Below are positions 7,768 to 16,283 of a DNA stretch of 64,000 nt, piece by piece. Position numbers and translations under genes: made by a program. Within the stretch, counting starts at the first letter, position 1; the number at the start of each line of letters is the position of its first letter. A model generated the notes under the pieces. It ran no database searches and was not told where the DNA came from. It saw only the letters and a list, made by a program, of their open reading frames with translations. The stretch comes from Parvibaculum sp. (GTDB lineage Bacteria > Pseudomonadota > Alphaproteobacteria > Parvibaculales > Parvibaculaceae): contig JAEPQD010000001.1 of NCBI GenBank assembly GCA_017642695.1, forward strand, positions 2,241,701 through 2,305,700, written 5' to 3'.

Positions 7768-9057
7768 ATGACCGACGCCGTTCACCCTCGCGCAAAGTCT
7801 GCCGGTAGAAGCCGCGCCTTCGGTGCCTTCGAATGGCTCCTTGCCATGCGCTATCTGCGCTCGCGCCGCCGCGAGGGCATCGTCTCCGTCATCGCGGGCA
7901 TCTCCTTCGCGGGCATCATGCTCGGCGTCGCCACCCTCATCATCGTCATGTCGGTGATGAACGGTTTCCGCACGGAACTTCTCTCGCGCATCCTCGGCGT
8001 GAACGGCCACATGTTCGTGCAGGGCGTCGGCACCAACATCACGGATTACGACACCATCGCCGCCCGCATCGCGAAGGTGCCGGGTGTTGTCTCCGTCGCG
8101 CCTCTGGTCGACGGTCAGGTCATGGTGCAGAGCGCACGCAATGCGGGGGGCGCGCTGGTGCGTGGCATGCGCGAGGCTGACCTGAAAAATCTCTCCATCG
8201 TTTCGGAAAGCGTCACCGCGGGGTCGCTCGACGGACTGGACGAAGGCGGCGTTGCGGTCGGTTCGCGCCTTGCCATGAATCTCGGCCTCACCGTCGGCGA
8301 CAACATCACGCTTCTTTCGCCGAAAGGCGCGATCACGCCCTTCGGCACCGCGCCCAAGGTTGGCTCCTTCCCGATCCGCGCGATCTTCGAGTTGGGCATG
8401 TCGGAATACGATGCGAGCTTTGTCTTCATGTCGCTCGACGAGGCGCGCGCCTTCTTCCGCACCTATGAAGGTGTCAGCGCCCTCGAAATCCGTCTCGCGA
8501 ACCCCGACCGCGTGAACGATTTCGTGAAGCCGGTTTCCGTTGCAGCCGGTCCCTGCTGCACGGCGACGACATGGCAGCAGCGCAACGAGAGCTTCTTTTC
8601 CGCGCTCCAGGTCGAGCGCAACGTCATGTTCCTGATCCTGACGCTGATCCTCATTGTCGCCTCGCTCAACATCATCTCCGGCCTCGTCATGCTGGTGAAG
8701 GACAAGGGCAGGGACATCGCGGTGCTCCGCACGATGGGCGCAACGCGCGGCGCCGTCATGCGCGCCTTCTTCATCTCCGGCGCGTCCATCGGTGTCGCGG
8801 GCACGCTGGCGGGGTTCGCGCTCGGCCTCGTCTTCTGCCTCAACATCGAGACCTTGCGGCAATGGCTGTCCGAACTGTCGGGCACCGAACTCTTCTCGCC
8901 GGAAGTCTATTTCCTGAGCCGCATGCCTGCCGAAGTCGACGCGAGCGAAGTCACAGCCGTCGTCCTGATGGCGCTCTTCCTCTCCTTCGCGGCCACGCTC
9001 TATCCCGCCTGGCGCGCCGCCTCGCTCGATCCGGTGGAGGCGCTGCGCTATGAGTGA
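7768..9057 (+). CDS. lolC: Lipoprotein-releasing ABC transporter permease (LolC/LolE family)
   Basis: Inner-membrane subunit of the LolCDE machine, which extracts outer-membrane lipoproteins and hands them to LolA. 429 residues. There is one membrane helix near 40-65, a large periplasmic domain (about 70-280), and three helices in a C-terminal FtsX-like domain that includes [13 protein letters not shown]. Many alphaproteobacteria have a single permease gene that serves as a homodimer (LolF type) in place of LolC plus LolE. Only one is visible here, so LolF is an alternative name. Its last 8 bases overlap lolD, which indicates translational coupling. Confidence 0.95.
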   Translation: MTDAVHPRAKSAGRSRAFGAFEWLLAMRYLRSRRREGIVSVIAGISFAGIMLGVATLIIVMSVMNGFRTELLSRILGVNGHMFVQGVGTNITDYDTIAARIAKVPGVVSVAPLVDGQVMVQSARNAGGALVRGMREADLKNLSIVSESVTAGSLDGLDEGGVAVGSRLAMNLGLTVGDNITLLSPKGAITPFGTAPKVGSFPIRAIFELGMSEYDASFVFMSLDEARAFFRTYEGVSALEIRLANPDRVNDFVKPVSVAAGPCCTATTWQQRNESFFSALQVERNVMFLILTLILIVASLNIISGLVMLVKDKGRDIAVLRTMGATRGAVMRAFFISGASIGVAGTLAGFALGLVFCLNIETLRQWLSELSGTELFSPEVYFLSRMPAEVDASEVTAVVLMALFLSFAATLYPAWRAASLDPVEALRYE

Positions 9058-9763
9058 CGCCCCCGTTCTGTCCCTTCGCGGCATCACCCGCACCTACAAG
9101 CAGGGTGAGGAGGCGCTCCACATCTTCGCGGGAGCGGACCTCGATATTTGGGAGGGCCAGATCGTCGCGCTGGTGGGTCCCTCGGGTTCCGGCAAGTCTT
9201 CGCTGCTGCACATCGCGGGCCTGCTCGAAGCGCCGAACGAGGGCGAGGTCTGGATCGGTGGGCGCGATTGCGTGGCCTTGCCCGATGGAAAGCGCACCGC
9301 CGTCCGCCGCAGCGAGGTCGGCTTCGTCTACCAGTTCCACAATCTGCTGCCCGAATTCTCGGCGGTCGAGAATGTGATCCTGCCGCAGATGATCGCGGGC
9401 GTACCCCGCAAGGAAGCGCGCGTCTTCGCGATGGACCTTCTCGGGCGCATGGGGCTTGCCGAGCGCGCCGAGCACCGCCCGGCCGAGCTGTCGGGCGGCG
9501 AGCAGCAGCGCGTTGCCATCGCCCGCGCGCTCGCCAACCGCCCGGGCATCCTCTTCGCTGACGAGCCGACCGGCAACCTCGACCCGAAAACCTCGCGCAT
9601 GGTCTTCGCCGAGCTCCTCAACATCTGCCGCTCGCAAGGCGTCGCTGCCCTGATCGCGACCCACAATCTCGACCTCGCCAGCCACATGGACCGCGTCGTG
9701 CTCCTTCATGAAGGCAAGCTCCACGAAGGCACTGACATCGCCGCCGAATACCAGAGCCTCTAG
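9050..9763 (+). CDS. lolD: Lipoprotein-releasing ABC transporter ATPase
   Basis: ATPase that drives LolCDE-type lipoprotein release at the cytoplasmic face. 237 residues. Walker A is GPSGSGKSS (43-51), the Q-loop is in [14 protein letters not shown], the ABC signature is [15 protein letters not shown], and Walker B with the catalytic Glu is [12 protein letters not shown]. The H-loop is [18 protein letters not shown] after the Q-loop is typical of the LolD/MacB branch. The ATG lies inside the lolC end (overlap ATGAGTGA). A long inverted repeat follows and may end the operon. Confidence 0.97.
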   Translation: MSDAPVLSLRGITRTYKQGEEALHIFAGADLDIWEGQIVALVGPSGSGKSSLLHIAGLLEAPNEGEVWIGGRDCVALPDGKRTAVRRSEVGFVYQFHNLLPEFSAVENVILPQMIAGVPRKEARVFAMDLLGRMGLAERAEHRPAELSGGEQQRVAIARALANRPGILFADEPTGNLDPKTSRMVFAELLNICRSQGVAALIATHNLDLASHMDRVVLLHEGKLHEGTDIAAEYQSL

Positions 9764-9794
9764 AGCGGAGTTTCGCAGGCCCTCCATCTCGACC

Positions 9795-9950
9795 ATCCTC
9801 CCCCTGTGGGAGGGTCAAACGGGCGAAGCACGTTTGGGGAGGGGGACTCCGCTCTCGGTATTTGGTGAAACTCCCTACTGGTCGCTCACCCCTCCCCGAA
9901 ATTCGCTTCGCTGTGCTCGCCAATCTCGACCCTCCCACAGGGGGAGGGTG
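9795..9950. repeat. Long inverted intergenic repeat (copy A of a dispersed family)
   Basis: The left arm 9795-9817 and right arm 9928-9950 are 23-bp inverted copies with one mismatch, built on CCTCCCCCTGTGGGAGGGTC. The stretch 9795-9858 resembles a second site at 11851-11915 (shared GGAGGGTC, then GGAGGGG-ACTCCGCT). The element fills most of the lolD to DUF411-gene gap and may work as a terminator or a REP-like mobile repeat. Confidence 0.8.
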
Positions 9951-10030
9951 GGCCACGAACAGCGTCCGAAGCCCTTGAGCTTTCCCCCGCTGGAAGGTCT
10001 ATTCTGAAGCTCGAACAGGAGGCCGCCCCC

Positions 10031-10498
10031 ATGAGACCGCCCATGAAACCCGTCACCCGACGCACCTTCGTCCTCGTCGCCGGCGCCGCTGCGCTCTGGA
10101 GCGCAACGGGCCTTCCGGCCCATGCGTCCGGCAAGGTGCTGGAGCTCTGGAAGACGCCGTGGTGCGGCTGCTGCACCGCCTGGGTAGACCATATGCGCGC
10201 GGCGGGCTTCGAGGTCCGCGTCACCGAGATGGAAGACCTTGAGCCCCTGAAGGCGCGCCTCGGCGTCACGCCCGAGCTTGCCTCCTGCCATACCGGCGTC
10301 ATTGACGGCTATGTTCTTGAGGGTCATGTGCCGGCCGCCGACGTCGCTCGCCTCCTCGAGGAGAGGCCGGAGGCGACGGGCCTCGCCGTGCCCGGCATGC
10401 CCATCGGCTCTCCCGGCATGGAGATGGACGGCCAAACGGAGCCTTACGAGGTCGTCCTCTTTGCACCCGGCGGCAACACCGTCTTCGCCCGTTACTGA
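10031..10498 (+). CDS. DUF411 periplasmic metal-binding protein, Tat-type signal
   Basis: 155 residues. The N-terminus has a twin-arginine pattern (TRRTFVLVAGAAALW) and a cleavage site near HASG at about 31-34, so export in folded form is likely. The mature domain has the DUF411 cysteine cluster WCGCC (Cys45, Cys47, Cys48) plus CH at 86-87. By family knowledge such proteins occur with copper and other metal-resistance genes. Here no copper gene adjoins it, so the metal is unknown. ATGs at 10031 and 10043 are both possible and the first keeps the usual polar n-region. It is convergent with the AHSA1 gene, 14 bp away. Confidence 0.88.
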   Translation: MRPPMKPVTRRTFVLVAGAAALWSATGLPAHASGKVLELWKTPWCGCCTAWVDHMRAAGFEVRVTEMEDLEPLKARLGVTPELASCHTGVIDGYVLEGHVPAADVARLLEERPEATGLAVPGMPIGSPGMEMDGQTEPYEVVLFAPGGNTVFARY

Positions 10499-10512
10499 GC
10501 CCCGGCAGGTAC

Positions 10513-10980
10513 TTACGCCACGAACTTCTCAAGCTTGTCGAGCGAGCCCGTCCAGCCATGCGTGTGGCCGGCCTTGGCGGCCTCGTCGAAGAGCTGCTCG
10601 TGGATCAGCGTCAGCAGTGTTCCGCCGTCCTCCTCCTTCAAGCGGACCGTCACCTGTGACTCCCGCTCCGGCGTCGTCACCCACGCCCAGGAGAAGACGA
10701 GCTTCTCGTTAGGCACCACTTCCTTGTAGGTGCCGCTCACCTCGTGACGGTCGCCCGTGTCTTCGATCATCACCGCCCGGAAATAACCGCCCACGCGGCA
10801 TTCGCATTCTGCATGCGACATCGTCACGTTTTCGGGCCCGAACCACTGCATCAGCTGCGCCGGGTCCGTCCACGCCTCGTAGACGCGGGCAGGGGGCGCC
10901 GTCAGCTTCCGGCGGAGCATCAGGGCGGGCTTGGCCGACGGTGCAGTTCCTTCGGCGGGCTTCTTTTCGGCGGACGACAT
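10513..10980 (-). CDS. SRPBCC/AHSA1 domain protein
   Basis: 155 residues forming a single START-like AHSA1 domain. Hallmarks are the RKLTAPPARVYEAWTDPAQL opening, the QWFGPENVT segment and the closing HEQLFDEAAKAGHTHGW. The first 20 residues are a Pro/Ala/Lys tail. These small cytosolic proteins bind hydrophobic ligands and often partner an ArsR-type repressor encoded beside them. None is here, yet a 17-bp palindrome just upstream (11003-11019) looks like an operator. Function beyond the fold is unknown. Confidence 0.88.
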   Translation of the reverse strand: MSSAEKKPAEGTAPSAKPALMLRRKLTAPPARVYEAWTDPAQLMQWFGPENVTMSHAECECRVGGYFRAVMIEDTGDRHEVSGTYKEVVPNEKLVFSWAWVTTPERESQVTVRLKEEDGGTLLTLIHEQLFDEAAKAGHTHGWTGSLDKLEKFVA

Positions 10981-11002
10981 GGGAGGCTCCGGATTACGGC
11001 AA

Positions 11003-11019
11003 AACTAAACCATTTAGTT
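11003..11019. promoter_or_regulatory. Perfect palindrome upstream of AHSA1 gene, likely operator
   Basis: AACTAAA-CCA-TTTAGTT, 23 bases upstream of the AHSA1 start codon. The 7-bp arms are perfect and the site is AT-rich in a GC-rich setting. Its symmetry and spacing suit a dimeric winged-helix repressor such as ArsR, which often controls AHSA1 genes. The regulator is not in the window. Confidence 0.6.
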
Positions 11020-11045
11020 AAGTTTGGGGCCGTTTTCGGCGAAGG

Positions 11046-11576
11046 TCAAGACGCGAGCCGGGCAAGTTCCGGCAAGGTGTCCCACACATAGCGCCGCCCG
11101 TGTATCTCTCCACCGCCGGGCGGTTCGGAGAACGCGCCGCCCCGGTCGCTCGCCCCGTGCTTGCGGTAGAAGTTCTGCGCCGGCTGGTTGTCGTGCAGCA
11201 CCCAGAGATAGAGCCCACAGTCCGGATAGGCCCTCCGGCACCATGCGGCCACCTCGGCGAGGAGGCCGGTCCCGATGCCGCTCTTCTGGTGCTCCGGCCG
11301 GACATGGATGTTGTCGAGAAGCGTTCCCCACCGCTCGTCATCCGCGCCATAGGCACAGGCGAAGCCGGCGGCATCGCCATCCTCCTCGGCAAGAACGACG
11401 AACTGGTTGGGGGCCGGAGAGGCGAGTCTTTCGCGCCAGACGCGGAGCCGGTCTCCGAAGACGTCTCCGTCGAGATATTCATCCCTGTAAGCGCCCCGGT
11501 AGTGGGTTCGCCAGCTTTCGGCGTGAAGCCGCGCGATGGTCTCTGCGTCCCGGCTGGTCGCCTCGCGGTACAGCAT
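11046..11576 (-). CDS. GNAT-family N-acetyltransferase
   Basis: 176 residues from the ATG at 11576, which has GGGGGAGG centred 7-12 bases upstream. An ATG two codons earlier (11582) sits too close to that site. The acetyl-CoA loop is visible as RPEHQKSGIGTGLL (93-106, Q-x-x-G-I-G-x-G). The N-terminus LYREATSRDAETIARLHAESW is typical of this fold. The C-terminal part includes LHDNQPAQNFYRKHGA, a common GNAT beta6-alpha4 segment. Substrate unknown. It diverges from the SOS-type small ORF at 11690 and may feel the same LexA site. Confidence 0.9.
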   Translation of the reverse strand: MLYREATSRDAETIARLHAESWRTHYRGAYRDEYLDGDVFGDRLRVWRERLASPAPNQFVVLAEEDGDAAGFACAYGADDERWGTLLDNIHVRPEHQKSGIGTGLLAEVAAWCRRAYPDCGLYLWVLHDNQPAQNFYRKHGASDRGGAFSEPPGGGEIHGRRYVWDTLPELARLAS

Positions 11577-11629
11577 GATCATCCTCCCCCGGCAGCCAGT
11601 ATAGGGTGGTCGCCCCTCTTGACAGATGA

Positions 11630-11670
11630 GAACATATAGGAAACATTCAACCTTGGAACATTTAGTGAAC
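11630..11670. promoter_or_regulatory. LexA (SOS) box, with a weaker second site upstream
   Basis: GAAC-ATTTAGT-GAAC at 11656-11670 is an exact match to the alphaproteobacterial LexA site (direct repeat GTTC-N7-GTTC on the other strand). A degenerate copy, GAAC-N7-AAAC, lies at 11630-11644. TTGACA at 11619-11624 could be the -35 element of a plus-strand promoter with a weak -10 near 11642-11647, so LexA would cover the start region. The closest relative in this window is the uvrA/ssb box at 47685. Confidence 0.8.
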
Positions 11671-11689
11671 ATTGGCCGGAGGGATCGAT

Positions 11690-11827
11690 ATGCGTGCACT
11701 TATGAGCAGGGCGTCGGAAGGCGAAGCGGGCAACTGGCTGAAGGATGTGGCGGCGCTCCTCTCCGTCGGCGCTTTCCTCTATGTCGCCGCTACCTGGGTG
11801 ACCATCGCCGAAGCGATGGTCGGCTGA
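11690..11827 (+). CDS. Small single-helix membrane protein, SOS-controlled candidate
   Basis: 45 residues, start ATG at 11690 preceded by a good ribosome site (GGAGG at 11678-11682). The polar N-terminus (MRALMSRASEGEAGNW) is followed by one hydrophobic helix (about 20-40, DVAALLSVGAFLYVAATWVT) and a short tail. The LexA box ends 19 bases upstream of the start codon. I know no named family for it. By analogy, Caulobacter SidA is a 29-residue membrane protein induced by LexA that blocks division, and the layout here is similar. The analogy is functional inference, with no claimed homology. It lies 179 bp upstream of dnaE on the same strand. Confidence 0.65.
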   Translation: MRALMSRASEGEAGNWLKDVAALLSVGAFLYVAATWVTIAEAMVG

Positions 11828-11850
11828 GGCGCGGCCTTGGTCGTCTGGAT

Positions 11851-11915
11851 TACCCTCCCCCTGTAGGAGGGTCGAACGATCGGTAGCTCGTTCGCGGAGG
11901 GGACTCCGCTTTCCG
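11851..11915. repeat. Dispersed intergenic repeat, copy B
   Basis: Shares the CCTCCCCCTGT-GGAGGGTC core and the downstream GGAGGGG-ACTCCGCT segment with 9795-9858. It includes the CCTCC...GGAGG hairpin. It lies between the small SOS ORF and dnaE. It lacks the distal right arm seen in copy A. Confidence 0.65.
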
Positions 11916-12005
11916 TGTGTGGCTCGTTCCGGTTCTCCACAGGAATCGTTGAAGCTCCGGCATCGCTGCCCGTGACTCCGGAAGCAGGGCACCCGACAAT
12001 GCCCC

Positions 12006-15000
12006 ATGGCCGACTCGATGCCCCAGTTCATCCATCTGCGTCTCCACTCCGCCTATTCGCTCCTTGAGGGCGCGATCCGGATCAAGGAGCTGCCCAAGCT
12101 CTGCCGCAAGGAAGGCATGCCGGCGGTCGCGCTTACCGACACGGCCAATCTCTTCGGTGCGCTGGAGTTTTCCGAGGTTCTGGCGGATGCCGGCATCCAG
12201 CCGATCACCGGCTGCACACTCCCCGTCCGTCTCGATGAGCCGGAGGAGCCCTCGCGTGGGCCCCTTCGCCGCGAGTCTGCGGGATCGCTCGCCCTTCTGG
12301 TGAAAGACGAGCGCGGCTACGAAAATCTGATGAAGCTTTCGAGCCTTGCCTTCCTCGAGCCGGAATCGGGCGAGTCGGCGCAGGTGCCGCTCGAGCGCGT
12401 CGAGCAATATTCGGAAGGTCTCATCTGCCTTACCGGAGGGCCGGACGGCATCGTCAACAGGCTGATCGAACAGGGCCAGAAGGATGCCGCAGAGGTTCTG
12501 CTTCTCCGCCTTCGCGGGATTTTCGGCGATCGCCTCTATGTCGAACTTCAGCGCCATGACATGCCACGCGAGCGTCAGGCCGAGGGCCCGCTTGTCGAGT
12601 TTGCCTACAAGCACGAATTGCCGCTGGTCGCGACCAACGAGCCCTTCTTCACCACCGAAGCCGAATACGAAGCCCATGACGCGCTGATCTGCATCGCCGA
12701 GGGCGCCTATGTCGTGCAGGCGGATCGACGCCGCCTCACCCCCGAGCATCGCTTCAAGAGCCAGACGGAGATGCTCGCGCTTTTCGCCGATCTCCCGGAA
12801 GCGACCGCCAATACGGTCGAGATCGCGCGCCGCTGCGCCTACCGTCCGCGCACCCGCAAACCCATCCTGCCGAAATTCGCCGCAGGCACCTCGGAAGCAG
12901 ACGAGCTTCGCCGCCAGGCGGAGGAGGGGCTCACTGCCCGCCTCGCCGAACTCGAAACCGTGGCTCCGGAAGAGGAATACCGCGAGCGCCTGCGCTTCGA
13001 ACTCGACGTCATCATCAAGATGGACTTCCCCGGCTACTTCCTGATCGTTGCCGATTTCATCAAATGGGCGAAGCAGCAGGGCATCCCCGTCGGCCCGGGC
13101 CGCGGTTCGGGCGCGGGCTCCGTCGTCGCCTGGGCGCTCACCATCACGGACCTCGATCCGCTTCGCTTCGGCCTCCTCTTCGAGCGCTTCCTCAACCCCG
13201 AACGCGTTTCGATGCCCGACTTCGATATCGATTTCTGCCAGGAGCGCCGCGACGAGGTGATCCGCTACGTGCAGGACCGCTACGGCGTCGACAAGGTCGC
13301 GCAGATCATCACCTTCGGAAAACTGCAGGCCCGTGCGGTGCTGCGCGATGTCGGCCGTGTCCTGCAGATGCCCTATGGCCAGGTCGACCGGCTCTGCAAG
13401 CTCGTGCCGAACAACCCGGCAAACCCCGTCACGCTGCGTCAGGCGATTGACGGTGAGCCGCGCCTTCAGGAGGAGCAGCGCAACGACGAGACCGTTGCGC
13501 GCCTCCTCGAAATCGGCGGCCGTCTCGAAGGGCTCTACCGTCATGCCTCGACCCACGCGGCGGGCGTGGTGATCGGCGACCGTCGGCTCGACGAACTGGT
13601 GCCGCTCTACCGCGATCCGCGGTCCGACATGCCCGTCACCCAGTTCAACATGAAATGGGTGGAACCGGCCGGCCTCGTGAAATTCGACTTTCTGGGATTG
13701 AAGACGCTCACTGTCGTCGACATGGCGGCGAAGCTGCTCGCGCGCCGCGGCATCGAGGTCGATCCGGAAAAGCTCCCGCTCGACGATGCGGGCACCTACG
13801 AGATGCTGACGCGCGGCGAGACGGTGGGTGTCTTCCAGCTTGAAAGTTCGGGCATGCGCGATCTCGTGCGTCAGGCGCGCCCCACCAACATCGAGGACAT
13901 CATCGCCCTTGTCGCCCTTTATCGGCCGGGCCCGATGGAGAACATCCCGAAATATCTCGCCTGCAAGCACGGGCGCGAAGATCCCGAATTCCTGCACGAG
14001 ACGATCGAACCGGTGGTCGAGGATACCTACGGTGTCATCATCTATCAGGAGCAGGTGATGCAGATCGCGCAGGTCTTCGCGGGCTACTCGCTCGGCGAAG
14101 CCGACCTGCTCCGCCGCGCGATGGGCAAGAAGATCAAGGCCGAGATGGACGCGCAGCGCGAGCGTTTCGTCACCGGCGCGGTCGAGCGCGGCGTCGAAAA
14201 GAAGCAGGCCGAGTTCGTTTTCGACCTCGTCGACAAGTTCGCGGGCTACGGCTTCAACAAGTCGCATTCCGCCTGCTACGCCGTCGTCGCCTACCAGACG
14301 GCCTGGCTGAAGGCGAACCATCCGGTCGAGTTCCTCGCCGCCTCAATGAGCTTCGACCTCAACAACACCGACAAGCTCGGCCTCTTCAAGCAGGAAGCCG
14401 AGCGCCTGGGCATCAAGGTCTCGCCGCCCTGCATCAACCGGTCGGAGGCGCTCTTCGGTGTCGCCGAGGGCGAAGTCCTCTACGCGCTTTCGGCCATCAA
14501 GAATGTCGGCCGTCAGGCGATGGAGCATCTTGTCGAATTGCGCAACGAAGGCGGCGCCTTCCGCGACCTCTTCGATTTCGCGCGGCGCATCAATCCGCGC
14601 CTGATCAACAAGCGGACCTTCGAAAATCTCGCCCGCGCAGGCGCCTTCGACGCGCTGAACCCGAACCGCGCCCAGGTGCTTGCCTCGGCCGACCTCTTGC
14701 TCGGCACTGCAAACGTCGCCGCGCAGGAGCGCGAGAGCCAGCAGGACAGCCTGTTCGGCGGCGACAGCGGTGTCGAGGCGGCGCAGCCCGTGCTTCCCGC
14801 CGTCGAGGCATGGACGCCGATGCAGCGTCTGACGGAGGAATTCAACGCTGTCGGTTTCTACCTCTCCGGCCATCCGCTCGACGACTATCGTGCCGAGCTG
14901 CAGCGCGCAGGCGTCGTCACCTATGCCGAACTCCTGAAGCGTACCAACAGCGCCGAAAAGATCGCGGGCACCGTCACCGCCCGTCAGGAACGCAAGTCCA

Positions 15001-15425
15001 AGAAGGGCAACCCCTTCGCCTTTCTCGGCCTGTCGGATCCGACCGGCCAGTTCGAGATCGTGGTCTTTTCCGAAGTCCTCAACAGCGCCCGCGACCTCAT
15101 GCAGCCGGGCAATGCCGTCGTCGTCGGCGTCGAGATCGACCGCACCGGCGAGGAAGTGAAGCTCCGCGCCCAGTCCATCCGCAGCGTCGACGACGCCGTC
15201 AAGGATACCGGCGCGGGATTGAAGATTTTCGTGGACACTCCCGAGCCCCTCGAAGCGGTAAGATCCCGTCTCGCCGAAAAGGGCAAGGGTTTGGTCTCGC
15301 TCGTGCTCATGGGCGAGGGCGGCAGGGAGGTCGAGATCAAGCTCAAGGAGCGTTACAAGGTGACGCCCCAGATCCGCGGCGCCATCAAGTCAGTCCCCGG
15401 CGTGGTCGAAATCCGCGAGATATGA
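12006..15425 (+). CDS. dnaE: DNA polymerase III alpha subunit
   Basis: Replicative DNA polymerase of the cytoplasmic holoenzyme. 1139 residues, close to the usual 1150-1170. Domains in order: PHP (about 1-280, opening FIHLRLHSAYSLLEG), palm with the catalytic pair in MPDFDIDF (Asp405 and Asp407, matching E. coli 401/403), thumb and fingers, the third acidic residue near VKFDFLGLKTL, helix-hairpin-helix around 835-900, and an OB domain (about 985-1070, RKSKKGNPFAFLGLSD). The start ATG at 12006 gives MADSMPQFIHL; an internal ATG at 12018 is also possible. The replicative DnaE1 identity follows from length and PHP sequence, with no ImuA/ImuB genes beside it. Confidence 0.97.
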   Translation: MADSMPQFIHLRLHSAYSLLEGAIRIKELPKLCRKEGMPAVALTDTANLFGALEFSEVLADAGIQPITGCTLPVRLDEPEEPSRGPLRRESAGSLALLVKDERGYENLMKLSSLAFLEPESGESAQVPLERVEQYSEGLICLTGGPDGIVNRLIEQGQKDAAEVLLLRLRGIFGDRLYVELQRHDMPRERQAEGPLVEFAYKHELPLVATNEPFFTTEAEYEAHDALICIAEGAYVVQADRRRLTPEHRFKSQTEMLALFADLPEATANTVEIARRCAYRPRTRKPILPKFAAGTSEADELRRQAEEGLTARLAELETVAPEEEYRERLRFELDVIIKMDFPGYFLIVADFIKWAKQQGIPVGPGRGSGAGSVVAWALTITDLDPLRFGLLFERFLNPERVSMPDFDIDFCQERRDEVIRYVQDRYGVDKVAQIITFGKLQARAVLRDVGRVLQMPYGQVDRLCKLVPNNPANPVTLRQAIDGEPRLQEEQRNDETVARLLEIGGRLEGLYRHASTHAAGVVIGDRRLDELVPLYRDPRSDMPVTQFNMKWVEPAGLVKFDFLGLKTLTVVDMAAKLLARRGIEVDPEKLPLDDAGTYEMLTRGETVGVFQLESSGMRDLVRQARPTNIEDIIALVALYRPGPMENIPKYLACKHGREDPEFLHETIEPVVEDTYGVIIYQEQVMQIAQVFAGYSLGEADLLRRAMGKKIKAEMDAQRERFVTGAVERGVEKKQAEFVFDLVDKFAGYGFNKSHSACYAVVAYQTAWLKANHPVEFLAASMSFDLNNTDKLGLFKQEAERLGIKVSPPCINRSEALFGVAEGEVLYALSAIKNVGRQAMEHLVELRNEGGAFRDLFDFARRINPRLINKRTFENLARAGAFDALNPNRAQVLASADLLLGTANVAAQERESQQDSLFGGDSGVEAAQPVLPAVEAWTPMQRLTEEFNAVGFYLSGHPLDDYRAELQRAGVVTYAELLKRTNSAEKIAGTVTARQERKSKKGNPFAFLGLSDPTGQFEIVVFSEVLNSARDLMQPGNAVVVGVEIDRTGEEVKLRAQSIRSVDDAVKDTGAGLKIFVDTPEPLEAVRSRLAEKGKGLVSLVLMGEGGREVEIKLKERYKVTPQIRGAIKSVPGVVEIREI

Positions 15426-15460
15426 CGTTTCGGTGACAGTTCGATGACGGTCGGCCCGGC

Positions 15461-15481
15461 TTATCCCCGTTTCGGGGATAA
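15461..15481. terminator. Stem-loop between convergent dnaE and xth
   Basis: Perfect 9-bp stem TTATCCCCG/CGGGGATAA with a TTT loop. It lies between the dnaE stop and the end of xth, so it could stop transcription from both sides. No long T run flanks it, so Rho-independent action is uncertain. Confidence 0.55.
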
Positions 15482-15487
15482 ATCCCT

Positions 15488-16273
15488 TCAGCCGATGTCG
15501 AGCTCCGCCCAGATTGGGACGTGGTCGGACGGTTTTTCACGTCCCCTGACATTGCGGTCGATATCGCTTGCTGTCAGCCGGTCCGCCGCCTGCGGCGACA
15601 GCAGCAGATGGTCGATGCGGATGCCGTTGTCCTTCTGCCACGCTCCACCCTGATAGTCCCAGAACGTGTAGCGATGCGCCTCCGTATGACAGGCGCGGAA
15701 CGCATCCGTAAAGCCGAGATTCACGAGTTCGCGGAACTTCGCGCGCGTCTCCGGACGGAACAGCGCGTCGTCCGCCCATGCCTTCGGATCGTGAACATCG
15801 TCCGCCGTCGGAATAACATTGAAATCGCCCGCCAGAACGAGCGGCTCCTCGTATGCAAGGAGTTTTCCCGAGTGGTCGATCAGCCGGTCCATCCAGTGCA
15901 GCTTGTATTCGAACTTCTCACTGTCTACCGGGTTGCCGTTCGGCAGGTAGATCGAGGCGACGCGCAGCGCCTCGTCCCCCGCCGTCACGACCGCTTCGAT
16001 ATAGCGCGACTGCTCGTCCCCGTTACCGCCGGGCAACCCGCGGCTTACATCCTCGAGCGGCGGCTTCGACAGAATGGCGACGCCGTTATAGGTCTTCTGT
16101 CCGTGCGTCGCGACGTTGTAGCCGAGGTCCTCGATCTCGCTGCGCGGAAAGGCTTCGTCCTGGCATTTCAGCTCCTGCAGGCACACGACGTCCGGCGTTG
16201 CCTCCTTCAGCCAGTCGGTTAGGTTCGCAAGACGCGCCTTGATCGAGTTGACGTTGAAGCTCGCGATCTTCAT
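15488..16273 (-). CDS. xth: Exodeoxyribonuclease III
   Basis: Cytoplasmic AP endonuclease and 3'-exonuclease of base-excision repair. 261 residues, the standard length. Motifs of the EEP family in order: MKIASFNVNSIKARL, the metal-binding Glu in LQELKCQDEAFP, LAGDFNVIPTADDVHDP with the Asp-x-Asn pair, and the catalytic His in the closing SDHVPIWAEL. The WDYQGGAWQKDNGIRIDHLL region is typical of the alphaproteobacterial enzyme. It is convergent with dnaE, and its start is 10 bp beyond the end of the PAS gene, so those two may be one transcript. Confidence 0.97.
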   Translation of the reverse strand: MKIASFNVNSIKARLANLTDWLKEATPDVVCLQELKCQDEAFPRSEIEDLGYNVATHGQKTYNGVAILSKPPLEDVSRGLPGGNGDEQSRYIEAVVTAGDEALRVASIYLPNGNPVDSEKFEYKLHWMDRLIDHSGKLLAYEEPLVLAGDFNVIPTADDVHDPKAWADDALFRPETRAKFRELVNLGFTDAFRACHTEAHRYTFWDYQGGAWQKDNGIRIDHLLLSPQAADRLTASDIDRNVRGREKPSDHVPIWAELDIG

Positions 16274-16283
16274 GGCGTTCCTC

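Noticed and set aside
11850-14321. 823-codon open frame antisense to dnaE
   Set aside because: Antisense to the polymerase core, low-complexity composition, no family features.
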